In this document: piece after piece, positions 52,352-64,000 of the stretch | Position numbering within the stretch: position 1 is the first letter of the stretch | Layout of the letters: each line of letters begins with the position of its first letter | Assembly: GCA_033032175.1 (NCBI GenBank) | Contig: CM065320.1 | Coordinates: 15,581,413 to 15,645,412 of the forward strand | Reading direction: 5' to 3' | Length of the DNA: 64,000 nucleotides | Source of the DNA: Saturnia japonica | Lineage: Eukaryota > Arthropoda > Insecta > Lepidoptera > Saturniidae | The notes under the pieces: model-generated | Told to the model about the DNA's origin: nothing | The model's input: the letters and a program-made list of their open reading frames with translations, nothing else | Databases searched by the model: none | Program-made: the position numbers and the translations under genes

Positions 52352-55170
52352 ATTAATAAAATTTCATTTAAATCATTGTTTTCTTTTTGCATAGTATAGA
52401 ATGAGAAATTGCAAACGTATGCTATACAACAGGGTGTTCCTGTATCGAAGTGTTTAAATTGAATATTTATACGGAGGCTTGTCTGCGATATGGAAATATA
52501 GCAGGTGTTGCCAATGTTGTTTGGCCGATATTGAATTCCGAACTTATTTTACATGTCGAATTAGATAGGCAACCTCCTGTATACATTTGAATAATTCTGT
52601 ATAGGGTGGGATGAACTATTGAAGAGCAGGTGCTGCATAATGCCCGGGTAATTTATTTTTAAATATTAATGCTATTAAAAAAGGTAGGCCATTTATCATT
52701 ATTGGCAATAAGCAGACGAACGATATTTAAAATTGGCTTTAGTCACATCTAATGGAAATCAATCGAGTTCCAAGACTCTAAAAAAACGTTTTTATTTGAA
52801 ATGAAATTAATTCGATTTATAATGAAACGTATATAATATATAATAGAATATTTATTTATTTAACAGATTGTTATAACATATTAATAATTATCTTGACGAC
52901 AGTAATATAATGGAACTGTGCTACAGTCGACAACGATTCCCATACTAAATGGTTACATTAAAATAAGACAAAATTAGAAAAATAAATCTGTTTTAGAACT
53001 TCTTTCCCTGTAAAACTTTCTTTAAATGGTTTAAAATCTTGAAGTGTTGTAATAACCTTACAGATTCTTCGGCGGAGCGTAAAAGAATACGAAGTAAGTT
53101 TCGTATTGCAGAATAGCAGGAAGGTTCAGAGGGATGATAAGAAAGGGCGAGAGCCCATTAAAGCAAGGATCAAGTTGATAAAAATGCACACGTTAATAAA
53201 CAAAAAGCTTTCTTTCATTCCCTTAATGACAATATTGTAATAACATGAATTAATATATCGAATAAATTTCTTCTTTCTTTTTTAATCAAGTGTTTTATAA
53301 GCTAGCGATCTTATTGGCGTAAATTAAATGTTACGGAATTATTTTCTAAAAAAAAAAAAAATGTGTGCGTTTTGGGAAGCTCGACAGAAGTGATAACTTA
53401 AAGTAATCTAAGTTGAACTATTTAATATTGAAATTGTTTAACTTGAGAAAAGCTTAGGTTATTACTTAAACTTTATGTATAGTGAGAGAGGAGGAGCTTG
53501 CCTACTGCTGCCGTATGCGGGAGAGAAAGGGAAGCCAGACAGAGTGGCGCCGTAACGCGTTACGTTACGAAGCGGTTTACCCTCCCATAAGGAAGTTATC
53601 ACTTCAAAAGAATAATTAAAATTTTAAAACAGAAAGAACTAAGAGTTGTATGTGTTGTGTTTGTGAGTGTGTGTATGAAGTACACAAAGTATTTCTTAGA
53701 GTGATTAATAACTGAAAATGAAATGATTGTGATGTTTATCCTTGGGCGTAATGTAACGACTTCTTTATACCGTCATTTAACAGAGCAGTGGAGTGAATTT
53801 TAAGTTATGTAGTGTTTATAGTACGGATGCGTTTGAGTGTATAATAACGTCTATGGAATTTAATCTATACATATCAAATCAGATGGCGCCGTCTGATTTT
53901 GAAAGTGTGAAGACATTGTAAATATCCATCGTAGACTTATTCAATCAGTCTGCAAATATGTAAATATAAGTACAAACTAGCTATGCCCCACGGTTCCACT
54001 CGAGTTAAATTTAAACTAACTCTGTCGTCACTGTCACTGTTCTGTCTGTCTGTCGTCCTCACTTCCCGTATTTGCCAGATGTCCTGACGTTCTTGGTAAC
54101 TACTGTGCCTCTTAGGTTCATTGCGTGAAGTTATATAATCTATAATATTCCTCAGTAATTACGCAAAAAAAAAAAAATTAAATAACTTTTCAATTCTGAC
54201 TAGTAGTGTCAGTTATATCAATTACTAACTGTGCCCCACGGTTTTATCCGTATTCATTTTACCCGACAAACCCCGTGCCGGCCGCCAATGCAATTATTGT
54301 TCTTGCCGCAAGTACAAATTATTGAAATATTTCATTATCTCCTAAACTGTGTGTCCAAATAACATACTATTAAGAGCAAAATATCTTTATGATGATCAAT
54401 ATTTAAGACTAGCTGAGAGTTGTAGTCTAATGTTAGATAGCTTATACTACTCCTCGAGAGTCTGGCTATCATATGCAAAAATATTTTTTCGAATCAGACT
54501 AGTAGTTCCAGAGATTAGTGTGTTTAAACAAAAAAAAAATCTCTTCCGCTTTAATATATCATTATTATATTATAATTATTATTTATAATATTAAGTATAG
54601 ATGAAAGGAACTCTATAAAATAATTTCTTCATTTTATTCTTTATTTTACTAGCACATGTAAGCACCCGAAAATAATTTATTGACGATTCGATTAAAAAAT
54701 ATTAAATTTTCTGTTCTCTATAAAAACCTAAATGTAATGTATTTTATATACAAACCTCCCGTAAAAAGTTCTCTAAATGATAGTGAAAACCGTATAAATA
54801 TCCATTTCGTGGTTTAGAAGAAGTAAGCGGACAACCGGAAGTTGTTTATTATAAGACGTTTTAAAGCTGGAAGTTTGCGGTCAGCCGTCCTATAACATAA
54901 TAAAGCAATGTGCACTAAGCTCCGAACAAAGCTATTGTTGCTGCTGGAAATTCTCCCACTCTCAGTTCGTTTTGTTGCGGTCGACGGTAAAACTTCATAA
55001 TATTTAGAAGGATACAGGTATGTAATCAAAATATTGAAGGGAGGTTTTGGGATAATATTTCTTTATTCTCGATAAATCAAAGGTATAGTACTTGTAGAGC
55101 TCACTGTAAAAATGTATAAATGTAAAAAATTATAAATATTACGATCTATTTAATGAGCTAACCTAAAAAG
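52352..55170. other. Long intergenic stretch, no gene seen
   Basis: The stretch includes a GC-richer patch at 53490-53590 and two heads resembling R-B (near 53987 and 54228, CCCCACGGTT) that do not continue as that family. The 13-mer GAAGTGATAACTT at 53387-53399 is repeated inverted at 53593-53605. Open frames such as 54349-54588 have no motif. Confidence 0.35.
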
Positions 55171-55344
55171 GGTTATGCGGTTAATTTATATGCGGTAGAA
55201 GTGGGAGCGAGAGGTATTTCAGCGAAATCTCTGTATAACTTGCTAAAAGACCTTGGCATGTCGAGAACTTCTTTAAGTTTTATTTTAGAACGGATATCTA
55301 AAGCAGCATTAACAGGCTCTTACTGAATCTGGCTTAGCAGGGAG
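55171..55344 (+). pseudogene. Fragment of a retroelement-associated coding region
   Basis: A frame of about 50 codons reads GYAVNLYAVEVGARGISAKS, then LYNLLKDLGMS, ILERISKAALTGSY, a stop at 55324-55326, and IWLSRE. The pattern EVGARG...AKSLYNLL...W recalls the region that follows reverse transcriptase in some LINE-like proteins of animals. It ends in a GC-richer non-coding stretch to about 55480. The assignment is from pattern memory and is tentative. Confidence 0.4.
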
Positions 55345-55730
55345 GGTATCGCGAGCAGTCAAGGTGAGCGCTGATGTGCATCATAAGGGGGCCCCTAAAC
55401 TGCAAGTCACAAGTCCCGGAGGCTGCTCGTGTCTCCCTCTCTCTGCCACACGATGGACCCAGAACTCGCACGGTGAATCCATGGAATGCTTAGTTGTTTG
55501 TCTCTCTATTTGACACCATGATCGGTAATTATTTCTGTGTGAGTAAGCGCTGTGACACTGTAAAACTGATCAACAAATTATTTACTGTCATAAAACTTGT
55601 ATAGGTAAAATCGTTTACAACAACTATGAAAGTTATCTCTGTTGTGATAATTGAAGGTCGCGTTCAAAGTAAAAAAAAAAATATCACTCGTTTCGTTAAA
55701 TCCCAAAACTTTCACTACTGACTCAATTAT
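55345..55730. other. Intergenic, possible 3' UTR of the fragment before it
   Basis: The first 130 bases are GC-richer than their surroundings (GGGGCCCCT-like at about 55386-55396). No gene is seen. Confidence 0.35.
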
Positions 55731-56074
55731 AATAACTAGCGATTGAAATTCGACCAGCGACTTTTTAATCATAGACTATTTTCTGTTTGTCATTTGCAGC
55801 ATGAACCTAAACAATGAATATTATATCACTTGCTGTCACTTCTCATTAAGTGAGAATGTAAATTTTTTTTTGGAGGTCTAAGTTCAATGGCACTGGTCAG
55901 GTTAGAATTCGCAGTATTCATTTATTTTATTTAATATATTAGTAACAGATATTATAGATAAATTTTAGCTTTCTGCACCCCTTCTATATATAGACTTTAA
56001 CCATGCCAAATCTCAGTCTTCTGTGCATGCAATACGCTTTGAAAGGGGTAGAAAGTTTTTGCTTAACGTATTGA
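55731..56074 (-). repeat. Repeat R-A, unbroken copy, reverse
   Basis: The reverse complement follows the copy at 32352-32712 from end to end. It includes the stretch AATATTATATCACTTGCTGT where the 23.4-kb copy is interrupted. Confidence 0.7.
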
Positions 56075-57458
56075 TATTTTGATAAGATTATTATTTGATA
56101 AGATTATTTCTCAGGAGTGTTTTTTCCTGGCTACGTCATGACCCCGTTAATTCTTCATCAAAATTAATGATTCAAACATCGTTTTAAAGTTCCTATTTCA
56201 GCTATTGCTAATAATTGAAACAAAACTAATAATAAAGTTGCCTCATTTCGTTAATTAATACTTATAAACATAGATAAAGATAACTTTGACTAACGTTTAT
56301 AAATATCATCGGTATCGCCGAATCGGTTCATACGATTTTTATACAATTTTATATTTAGATATTGTTTTACTCTCTAAATTTACGTAAATAGATGTTTTTC
56401 TGTTGACACTGAGCGTTTCTTTGTCAAAATGAATCATAAGACCGAAGGAGAATTAAATTATAAAATAAATAAAACATTGTTAGAGAACAATTTAGGTTAT
56501 ATAATGGTTCTTAAGTACATTATTGATTGGCAAACAGTTCAGAGACCATAACATGCCGGTTTTACTGTCAAAATACATGTGTGGATCATTACGTGAACGA
56601 TAATGACGTCTAAAAATAACTCTCTCTCTCTGTATGTATGTTTACTAAAATAATATTTTTATTAACTGTAAACATTATTTAAACAATTTAAAAAAAAGAT
56701 CTCGATTGAGTTTTAATTGAATAAAGTAATTTTTTATTTGATTTTGCGAACGATAAGATCCAATGAGAGCCTTTTATTTCGATACGGATGTTTTTTTTTT
56801 TCTATTTAATCCGAAGATTTTTAAATGCATACCTGCACAAATGAATAAATACGTTTATGTATTTTAATACTTCTATAGAATTTCTAGTTTAATTCACGCT
56901 TAGGTTCTGCGTGATTTCTAACTAATTTTGTTTTCTTCAGTACTGTCTGTTTGTTTATTATTTTAACTTATTGAATGTTATATAAATTAAGCTTTTTTGA
57001 GCATTATTCTTGTTGTTACCTTATTTTTATGAAGTAGGTAGTTTTACTTTGCCAAAATCTGTCACGAGACAAAGAGTCAAATGTACAATTGTAGTTTATT
57101 TCGTAACTAGAAACCGCTCGCGCCTTTGTTCGCATTAATCTATACAATATTATAATACCGACTTCTCCACGGAAAGAAAAGATTTCGCTGAATGCGTAAT
57201 GCTTATAATAATCGTAGTTTATTAAGCCTTTCATAACTTTTTATTGAATATAAATATCGTGATAATTGAAAAAAGGATTCTTCTATGGAGTAAAACAAAA
57301 TAAAATCTATACAGAAATTTTTACGTGATGCGCGCACCACGGCAACCCTCAATCAATTTATTTATACATATAATTATTGTAAAGTTAACACACTAACCAG
57401 TAAATACAGTTTAACTTCATGAAAGTAGGAAATTAAAAAAAAATATCTGTTAGCGATA
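56075..57458. other. Intergenic, no gene seen
   Basis: AT-rich. Nothing assignable on either strand. Confidence 0.4.
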
Positions 57459-57460
57459 TA

Positions 57461-59049
57461 CACACATCAAAAAAGTCTAAGCAACATGCGTGATATTACA
57501 ATTTTTTCCATTTATATTAATTAATTTCTAAATATTTACTCTATCAAAGTGCGTAGGTGAGTACACTTTTTTGTTATTGATGACATACTGGCTGGTTGTA
57601 AAAAAAAAATTTGATTATGTTTTGTTTTTTCATAAAATTCAAATGACTGCGAATTTGTTTGAATTTAAGTGCGTTTTAATTGTCTTGATTTTATAATTTT
57701 ACCAACCATTTAAATAAAGTTAGCAACAAAATTGAATTGTTAGATATTCTTTACGTCATGAAGCGACGTAATTTGATGGCAGATGAAATGCAAAGAGCTG
57801 TAGGGATGTTGCAAGTGGGAAGTAATCAATCTCAGGTATCTCGACATTTTGGCATTCATAGAAGTATTATTTGTCGTCTCTGGCAGCACTACAATAATAC
57901 AGGAGAACCCGCTGAATAGCATCCAGGCCGTAAAAGGAGTACAACCACTCGGCAAGACCGGTACATACAACTGACTGCAAGACGCCAGCCGATGTTAACC
58001 GCTCGAGAGATAAGTTTGAGGCTACAAATTTCAAGTGGTGTTGATGTAAGTCCTCAAACTGTGCGAAATCGACTGCATGAGTACGGCCTACGAGCTCGAT
58101 GCCCAATCAGGTGCCCACCGATACGTCACGGGAATCGCGCTCGTCGATATGAATGGTGTAGAGAACGCATAACATGGACCCAGGAACAATGGGATAAAAT
58201 TATGTTTTCCGATGAGTCGCGATTCGGGTTTAAGCCTGATACAAGAAGGGTGCGAGTGTATCGTCGGCCCGGAAATACTGAAAGGCTCAGGTGCTTTCAG
58301 GAAGTTCATCCATACAGCGGCTCAACAATTATGTTATTGGCGGGTATTATGAAGAACAGGCGAACTGAGCTCGTTTTTGTAAATGGAAATATGAATGCTG
58401 AAAATTACATTGAGGATATTCTCAGACCTTATGTCTACCCATTTGCACAAACCTTTGGCTCCGATTTTAGGTTAATGCATGACAATGCGCGTTCACATAC
58501 AGCTCGGCGAACCAGTGAATACTTTGCAACGGAGAACATCCGGGTATTGCCCTGGCCTGCACAATCGCCAGATCTCAACCCCATCGAGCACGCATGGGAC
58601 ATGCTCCAGAGACGTGTTTTGAAGGACTTGGACGGAGCGACAACAACCCAACAGCTGAAGTATTTGCTACAATTCCATTGGGAGCGAATACCGCAAGATG
58701 ACATAAACAGTCTCATTAATTCAATGAATAATCGTTGCCGACAAGTTCTGAATAGCAGAGGAGCCCATACTTTGTATTAAATTGTTCTATTCTTTCACAA
58801 TAAATACATTTTCTTTAGAAATTTCATTTTGTAAGAAAAAAGTTTAGTTTCTTATGTATCTTAGTTTCTACAGTATATTTTAATATTGTTCATTTCTGTT
58901 ATTAAAAAAACTTATAAAGACAACAGCTGTTATTTTTACATCATAGAACCCTAAAGATATTATTTTAAAAATAAAATATAACGTTATAATATGAAAAACC
59001 ATCCTAAAATTTAAATTAGTACATGTTGCTTAGACTTTTTTGATGAGTG
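57461..59049 (+). mobile_element. Tc1-type transposon (DD34E), full length
   Basis: The 1589-bp element has 28-bp terminal inverted repeats (CACACATCAAAAAAGTCTAA on the left, one mismatch to the right end). TA lies on both sides (57459-57460 and 59050-59051). It carries a transposase gene with a single stop. Length, ends and target site are standard for Tc1-like elements. Confidence 0.92.
57758..58780 (+). pseudogene. Tc1-like transposase, 340 codons with one premature stop
   Basis: The ATG at 57758 starts a frame that would give 340 residues, a normal Tc1 length. TAG at 57917-57919 (codon 54) breaks it between the two halves of the DNA-binding domain. The first half shows a helix-turn-helix (NQSQVSRHFGIHRSIICRLW). 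HPGRKRSTT follows the stop and corresponds to the GRPR-like linker. A second helix-turn-helix region (LTAREISLRLQ, SPQTVRNRLHEYGL) comes next. The catalytic triad is D152 (MFSDESRFGF), D242 (MHDNARSH) and E277 (PIEHAWD), with 34 residues between the last two. No other lesion was seen. The part from 57992 remains open and could make only a truncated protein. Confidence 0.9.
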
Positions 59050-59051
59050 TA

Positions 59052-60919
59052 GCTTGTAATTACTTCCTAAAACCGTTGAGAGTTAATAAGCATTCAATTA
59101 AAGGTCCAATGTCAATGAAATTAAAATGGGGCCCACTTTTGAGGTATCTAAAGAAAAAAAGAATAATCTAAATCGGTTCATGAACAAAAAAGTTATGACT
59201 AAACATCCATAAAAAAATACATTTGAATTGAGAATCTCCACCTTTTTTAAAAGTCGGTTGATAAAATGTAAATATATTTCACATTCAGTGGCAGTTTATA
59301 AAGTTTTTATTTTTTATATTTATACATAGATATGAACAAACAAGGCATTATAGAAAATGATTCCGTAGAAATAAAATTCACACTCGTCCACCCATAAACC
59401 GTTGTTTGGAAACAAGAATCATATTTTAATAAAAGTTTCGAGGCAAATGTATTTTTTAAAGTTTTAACGATACCGCTATTAAAGTGACAAATATTTAGAC
59501 TGCGTATACACTAGAGATGTGCGAGGTAGCTAAGCGGTGGGAGGATGTGTAAGGGTGCTGTGAAACAGTGTGAAGATACGTAGGGGTCCAGTAGCTCTGG
59601 TTGAATACGCAGTTTTGCGCACATATTTCGCACACATTCCTCACTAACATCTCTCGCTTTTAGAGTAAACGATGCCAAACTATGTTCTTTTTAAACCTGA
59701 TAAGTTAAAAGTTCAAAACTAAATTCTTATTTGGTAACTAACACACTTAAACCCAATGGAAGGACTGGTTCTTATGTACATCTGCCGGAACACACCTATT
59801 GGTGTTTGAGGTTAGATTTTAAACTTGAGGATAGTAGCTAGACATCCGGGCATTAGGAAAAGCACAAGCAAACCTTACTAAGCAACATTAAGTAAACTTT
59901 ACAGGAGAGCGAATTGAAGTTCAAATATTTGAAAAAAAAAAAAAATTAATTTCACTAAATTGATAGATTTAAATAATTTTAACAGTAGTAGAATACATAT
60001 TTTCATTATTCATTATACAATAAATATAAAATATTTAAAAAAATCATAATCTTTTTATATTAGTAAAAATGAAATGGGAATTTATAAAGAATCCCACTTA
60101 TAATATTTTATCTACACAAGAACATACGTAATTTACGCCGTTCTGAAGAATGAAATGAGGGCTTAAAATCTTTCATTTCCCTCCAGGAACATCTGAGTGA
60201 ATCTTAATAGCGTTTCTCTCGATTCAGCAAAGCCGACAAAAAATTCGAACAGTCAAATGGCAAAGTGTTACCTCTTAGAACCGCGATGCCTTCAATACGC
60301 ATCCTGTATCATGTAGGGGTGAGAGTAAATATTTTTTTATGTTTAATATTTTAACATAAATAATATTTTCGTGTTAAAAAATAACATATCATCACGCCTG
60401 TATCCCTGAAGATTTAGGCAGAGGTGTAATAATATACACCCACAGTACGTCGATAATGTTTTGTTAGGTCTCATGTAATAGGGGGCGAGTCTATTGCTAT
60501 TAATCGGGCACAAAGCCAAACTCCGAGCTGCTACTGATAATTTCATAGAAAAACCCAATAACACTTTGCCTGACATAGGAATCAAACCCAGGACCTCGAG
60601 CATAGCTGTTGATCTGATATTTATGTTTATATAGTAAAGGGTGGAACGGTTATCAATTTTACAACTTTACCAACTTGCATTGCGGTAACCATTTTTGTAA
60701 ATGTCCACATAGACTAGAATTAGTACAATGTAGTATTGTCTTATTAAAATTAAATTGAGTTATTTAAAAAAAACGACCTCACCTTACAGTAGACGCATAA
60801 ATGCGTAACATGTGATTTGTTATAATTTAGACATAAATTATTTTATATAACAGAACACTTTTGGTTAAGCGTACAGTTGATACGTTCTTCTTCTCTATTG
60901 CCCTTTCTCTTTATCGTCA
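59052..60919. other. Intergenic; partial SINE-like repeat R-C near 59745
   Basis: At 59745-59850 a reversed fragment of R-C is visible (CCCAATGGAAGGACTGG, CATCTGCCGGAACACACC). The rest is AT-rich without a supported gene. An open frame at 60343-60603 (-) has no motif. Confidence 0.4.
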
Positions 60920-60940
60920 TACACACACACACACACACAC
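60920..60940. repeat. (AC)n microsatellite
   Basis: An uninterrupted AC repeat of about ten units. Confidence 0.9.
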
Positions 60941-60952
60941 TGTTGGCTGATA

Positions 60953-60982
60953 GTACCAACCTATCGGAAAATGGGTTGGTAC
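60953..60982. other. Short perfect hairpin
   Basis: GTACCAACC at 60953-60961 and GGTTGGTAC at 60974-60982 form a 9-bp stem with a 12-base loop, just after the AC repeat. No function is known. Confidence 0.5.
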
Positions 60983-61977
60983 AATCTGACGGCTTACTTT
61001 ACCACCGCACGCGCTCATTGGTCAAATGAAATAGCGCGCACTTCTCCGGCTTCCAGTTACACATATACTTTTCGTGAAATCACTATGATAGGTAGCAGGA
61101 AAGCGAGAGGAAAGGTTATACACATTAAAAAAAACATATAGCTGACATTCAAACCAGTGTCATTTTTAAACGGTAACTGATAGAATGACAAGGTGAATTG
61201 TTTATTTATTTATTTTATAAGAACTTCACAGCACAATATTAATTGTAATACAGATATATAGATCCAATTTCATTTCTATTCTAAATTATTGACTTCTATT
61301 TGTGAAAACTTTCAGATGGCCTTTAGTCTTAACTTTATGTTATCGTAGTGTGTGCTGTGAATTTTCTTTGGAATAAATTAAAATATTTATAATAATTATC
61401 AGTTACTTAGTAATGCATATTATACATTTCATTAAACGATAAAACCTGTACGCGTGTTTACGATAAATATAATATTTAAGATGTAATTTCCGCTGTTTCT
61501 CTATTTTTTTTTGCTTCTGAATTAAAAACGCGATCGCTTCTCACCCCATTCGTCCATGATAGAGGATACTATTTCGCTCTACGACCGACCAATCAGTCAG
61601 ACATGGTACATTGCGCGTCGGCACAGTCTCTACGCTGATGGATAGATGGCAGCACTGGTAGCGAGCCACGTCTCACGTAGCTTATGGAAAACTCAATGTA
61701 TTCATGCGGCAGTGAATGGATTGATGCGGTAGTGTTAAAATATTGATGAGTCCAAAGCTGTTTTAGAAACAGTCGAGGTAAAAAATATATCACGTTACAA
61801 TATTTATGAGGCGAGAAATCGTTTTACACTTCACTGGATATAAATAAATAGATACGGCATTTTTTATACCTGAAAATAATAATAATTTTTATTAGTGAAC
61901 ATAGTACCTATTTGCAAAAAATTTAAATCAAAATACAGTTTAATATGGGACAATATTTAGTAGATAATACACAACTA
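60983..61977. other. Intergenic, no gene seen
   Basis: No supported coding or RNA feature. Confidence 0.4.
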
Positions 61978-62045
61978 AGGTGGCAAACAAGCATACGGCT
62001 CGCCTGATGTTAAAAGGTTACGGTAGCAACAGTAACCGTATCGCG
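61978..62045 (+). repeat. Repeat R-G fragment
   Basis: GGTGGCAAACAAGCATACGG with CTCGCCTGATGTTAAAAGGT and TTACGGTAGC matches the segment at 34687-34745. Confidence 0.5.
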
Positions 62046-62197
62046 TATCGTTTTTTTTAATTATACTATATCATATTATACCGTATCTATTTGTATATCA
62101 TAGGAACATGACACAGAATGTAACGATAATATTGAACTTAACGAAAACATGCACAAATCATCCAGCCAACCTTGTGATAAAATTATTAATAATTCAT

Positions 62198-62702
62198 CTA
62201 TATAATTAATAAAATAGAACTGTCTGTTTGTAATGTCAAAATAACAGCGTTTTACTAAACGCATATGAACCATTTCTTAAATTTTTGTCTGTTTGTTTAG
62301 GGTAATCTTTCGTAACGGTTGGACTGATTTTGACGGGACTTTCACTGGCAGATAGCTGATGTTATAAGGAGTAACTTAAGTCACTTTTACTTCAGAAAAT
62401 AATTTGGGTTCCGAGCAAATAACAATATCTGATAATGGTGAATCAATTTGGACGCATAAATGGCTTACGCTGAGTGAACCATAAGGGATATATCAAATTA
62501 ATGTTGGTACTTCATAATTGTAGACATTATAATGGCGTACAAATTTTTTTCCGAGAGTATATGTTTATCTTCTAGGAAACACCCACAATAAGCATTTTTG
62601 TCTTTAAAATAGCCGGTAGCGGGGGAGAAAGATTCTCCCCGCGTGCGCCCGATCGATGGCATTCTGTAATACACATGAGCGAAACCGCGGACACAGCTAG
62701 TG
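62198..62702 (-). repeat. Repeat R-B, near full-length copy
   Basis: The reverse of the family order: TGTCTGTTTGTAATGTCAAA at the left, TTTTGACGGGACTTTCACTG, then TTGGACGCATAAATGGCTTA, and GCGGACACAGCTAGTG at the right. Confidence 0.75.
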
Positions 62703-62805
62703 ATACAATAAAAAATGGAACCTTTACACGGAATTTTTGAAATACCTACTTTAACTAATGTATGATAAAGTACTAAAGCTTATTGCGTAGGAACGACTGT
62801 TGCTT

Positions 62806-62890
62806 TTTTTTTTTTTAGATCTGACTACATTGTTAGCCTTAGGGGCCCTAAAGCCGCTGCGGCTTTTACAGCTTCACCGGACTTGCAGAA
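62806..62890 (-). mobile_element. Jockey-type LINE tail (reverse)
   Basis: A T-run, CTGACTACATTGTTAGCC, GGGGCCCTAAAGCCGCTGCG and TTACAGCTTCACCGGACTTG match the left end of the 47220 insertion almost base for base. Confidence 0.7.
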
Positions 62891-62957
62891 GATCCCAGCT
62901 AAGTATACTTTGCGTTGTGTTCCTGCGGTGAGTAGGCTTCCCAGAGCTCCTTGGAGG

Positions 62958-62980
62958 GTTGGGGGGGGGGGGGGGGGAGA
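62958..62980. repeat. Poly-G run
   Basis: An unbroken G-run of nearly 20 bases, with possible length error in assembly. Confidence 0.7.
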
Positions 62981-63044
62981 GGGTCAAGGACGGCAACGTG
63001 CTAGTGATATCTATGGTATTACAAGCGTCCATATATTATGGTTG

Positions 63045-63090
63045 CCGCTTACCCTAGGCGGCGAACCGTAAGCTTGTTTGCCACCTTCTT
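63045..63090 (-). repeat. Repeat R-G fragment, reverse
   Basis: CGGCGAACCGTAAGCTTGTT then TGCCACC matches the reverse of the start of R-G. Confidence 0.4.
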
Positions 63091-63450
63091 GATATAAAAA
63101 ATTAACTACTAAGTACAAGATTTAAGTTTTTGTGTCCGTTAACTTTATTATCTAGGTCTTATAGTGGAGGAAAAATCCTAATTTAAGTCCACAAGCATGA
63201 TCCTATTTTATGATAACGTCACGAGGTAAATTGCACAGTTAGAGGTCGTAAACGAAATCTAATGCGAGGGTACAAGAAGCGACATCACCTGGGAACACGC
63301 CTCTTCCATGTACCTCCAGCAAGAACACAGACCCGACTGGTTCCCTTATTCTCGGAGTACATTGTCCTCATATAATTGTTCATGGTTACAATTCAATGAT
63401 CCGGCAACGATGTCTATGGTATATTATATTTCTAAATAACCCTTGAGAAA
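63091..63450. other. Intergenic, no gene seen
   Basis: No supported feature. Confidence 0.4.
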
Positions 63451-63960
63451 AGTTTTTGGCGGGATCTTGAGGTGACATAATACGTTGTGGTTTTTACTTT
63501 TAATTCATTAACTTAGGTTTTTAGACCCTATAATTATTATACTTCTTTTTTTTCTTCCTAACTTGGCAACCAGTCCTCTTTAATTAACGCCATTACTGCC
63601 ATTATTGAATGAATTAATCTCAGAATGAATACTTTCAGCTTATATTTACAATCCACTTCACTTATGCACAAAAACCCAAGGATATCACGCAAAACGCCAC
63701 CAATATTACATAATATAGGGTCAAAAACCTAAGTGAATGAATTAAAAATATAAACCACAACATGTCACTTCAAGATCCCGCCAAAAACTCAAATTATTAT
63801 GCTTATAATATTGGTGGTATTTTACGTAATATATTTTGGTTGTTGTGCATAAGTGAAGTGGTTTATAAATATATAGTGGGAACATGCATTTTGAGATGTC
63901 ACTAAAACTCCCTAGATAGTTTTGACAAGGGAGCCACCATCTTGTCAGAGGACCCACTTT
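63451..63960. repeat. Repeat R-E, composite with inverted arms
   Basis: The arm at about 63451-63525 (TTTTTGGCGGGATCTTGAGG through ATTCATTAACTTAGGTTTT) is repeated inverted at about 63723-63792. The span from there to 63960 (ATAAGTGAAGTGGTTTATAA, GGGAGCCACCATCT) matches 8330-8470 directly. The loop contains the reverse of the GGCAGTAATGG block of the 8.25-kb copy. It looks like a fold-back or head-to-head non-autonomous element. Confidence 0.55.
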
Positions 63961-64000
63961 GGTTAATAGAAAATTTTACGAAAGTCTAAAATCATTGACA

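Noticed and set aside
57737..57757. Start of the Tc1 transposase at 57737
   Set aside because: That frame begins at a TTG codon; the ATG at 57758 is the usual start and gives the standard protein length.
62883..63071. 62-codon frame with a glycine run
   Set aside because: The glycines come from a poly-G run beside a LINE tail; no gene is supported.

Overview
The window looks like nuclear DNA of a moth or butterfly. It is AT-rich with introns. It holds one insulin-family (bombyxin-type) hormone gene and a dense load of insect transposons, mostly of kinds common in Lepidoptera: BEL/Pao and Copia LTR retrotransposons, Jockey-type and RNase H-bearing LINEs, mariner/Tc1 DNA transposons, and short repeats including a tRNA-derived SINE. 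The species cannot be named from sequence alone. Nothing bacterial, viral-genomic or CRISPR-like was seen.

Layout. 1-6276: a BEL/Pao retrotransposon on the + strand whose 5' LTR lies outside the window; its pol is broken by one frameshift. It abuts a decayed LINE 3' end (6290-7640). 7.6-19.6 kb: mostly intergenic, with Jockey LINE tails, two mariner-family remnants (11059-11415 and 15914-17155) and an intact-looking DD41D (rosa/Visitor-like) mariner-superfamily element (12225-13527). 19651-22680: the only convincing host gene, an insulin-like peptide precursor of 122 residues. It has a TATA box, an untranslated first exon, intron 1 ending exactly at the ATG, and a phase-1 intron in the C-peptide. 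LINE and SINE copies sit in its introns. 22.7-38.9 kb: intergenic repeats and a dead, deleted second copy of the DD41D element (35334-36544).

38945-51694 is a nested retrotransposon stack. A Copia element (TGTTGG LTRs of 171 and 177 bp) carries a 9-kb BEL/Pao element inserted in its gag on the - strand (39851-48862, target duplication GAGCT). That BEL element has a 994-bp Jockey LINE fragment inserted in its 5' LTR (47220-48213, target duplication GAGAGCGAG). Excising the insertions on paper reconnects the Copia gag reading frame exactly. 51.7-64 kb: intergenic repeats plus a nearly intact Tc1 element (57461-59049, DD34E, a single internal stop) and a composite repeat with inverted arms at 63.45-63.96 kb.

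Apart from the insulin-like gene no host gene could be supported, though small or multi-exon genes with short exons could be missed. The transposases and polyproteins serve only their own elements. The hormone gene stands alone and its neighbours say nothing about its function. The most notable points are the gene structure of the insulin-like peptide, the three-layer nested insertion, and the intact 359-residue DD41D transposase with perfect 32-bp terminal repeats.
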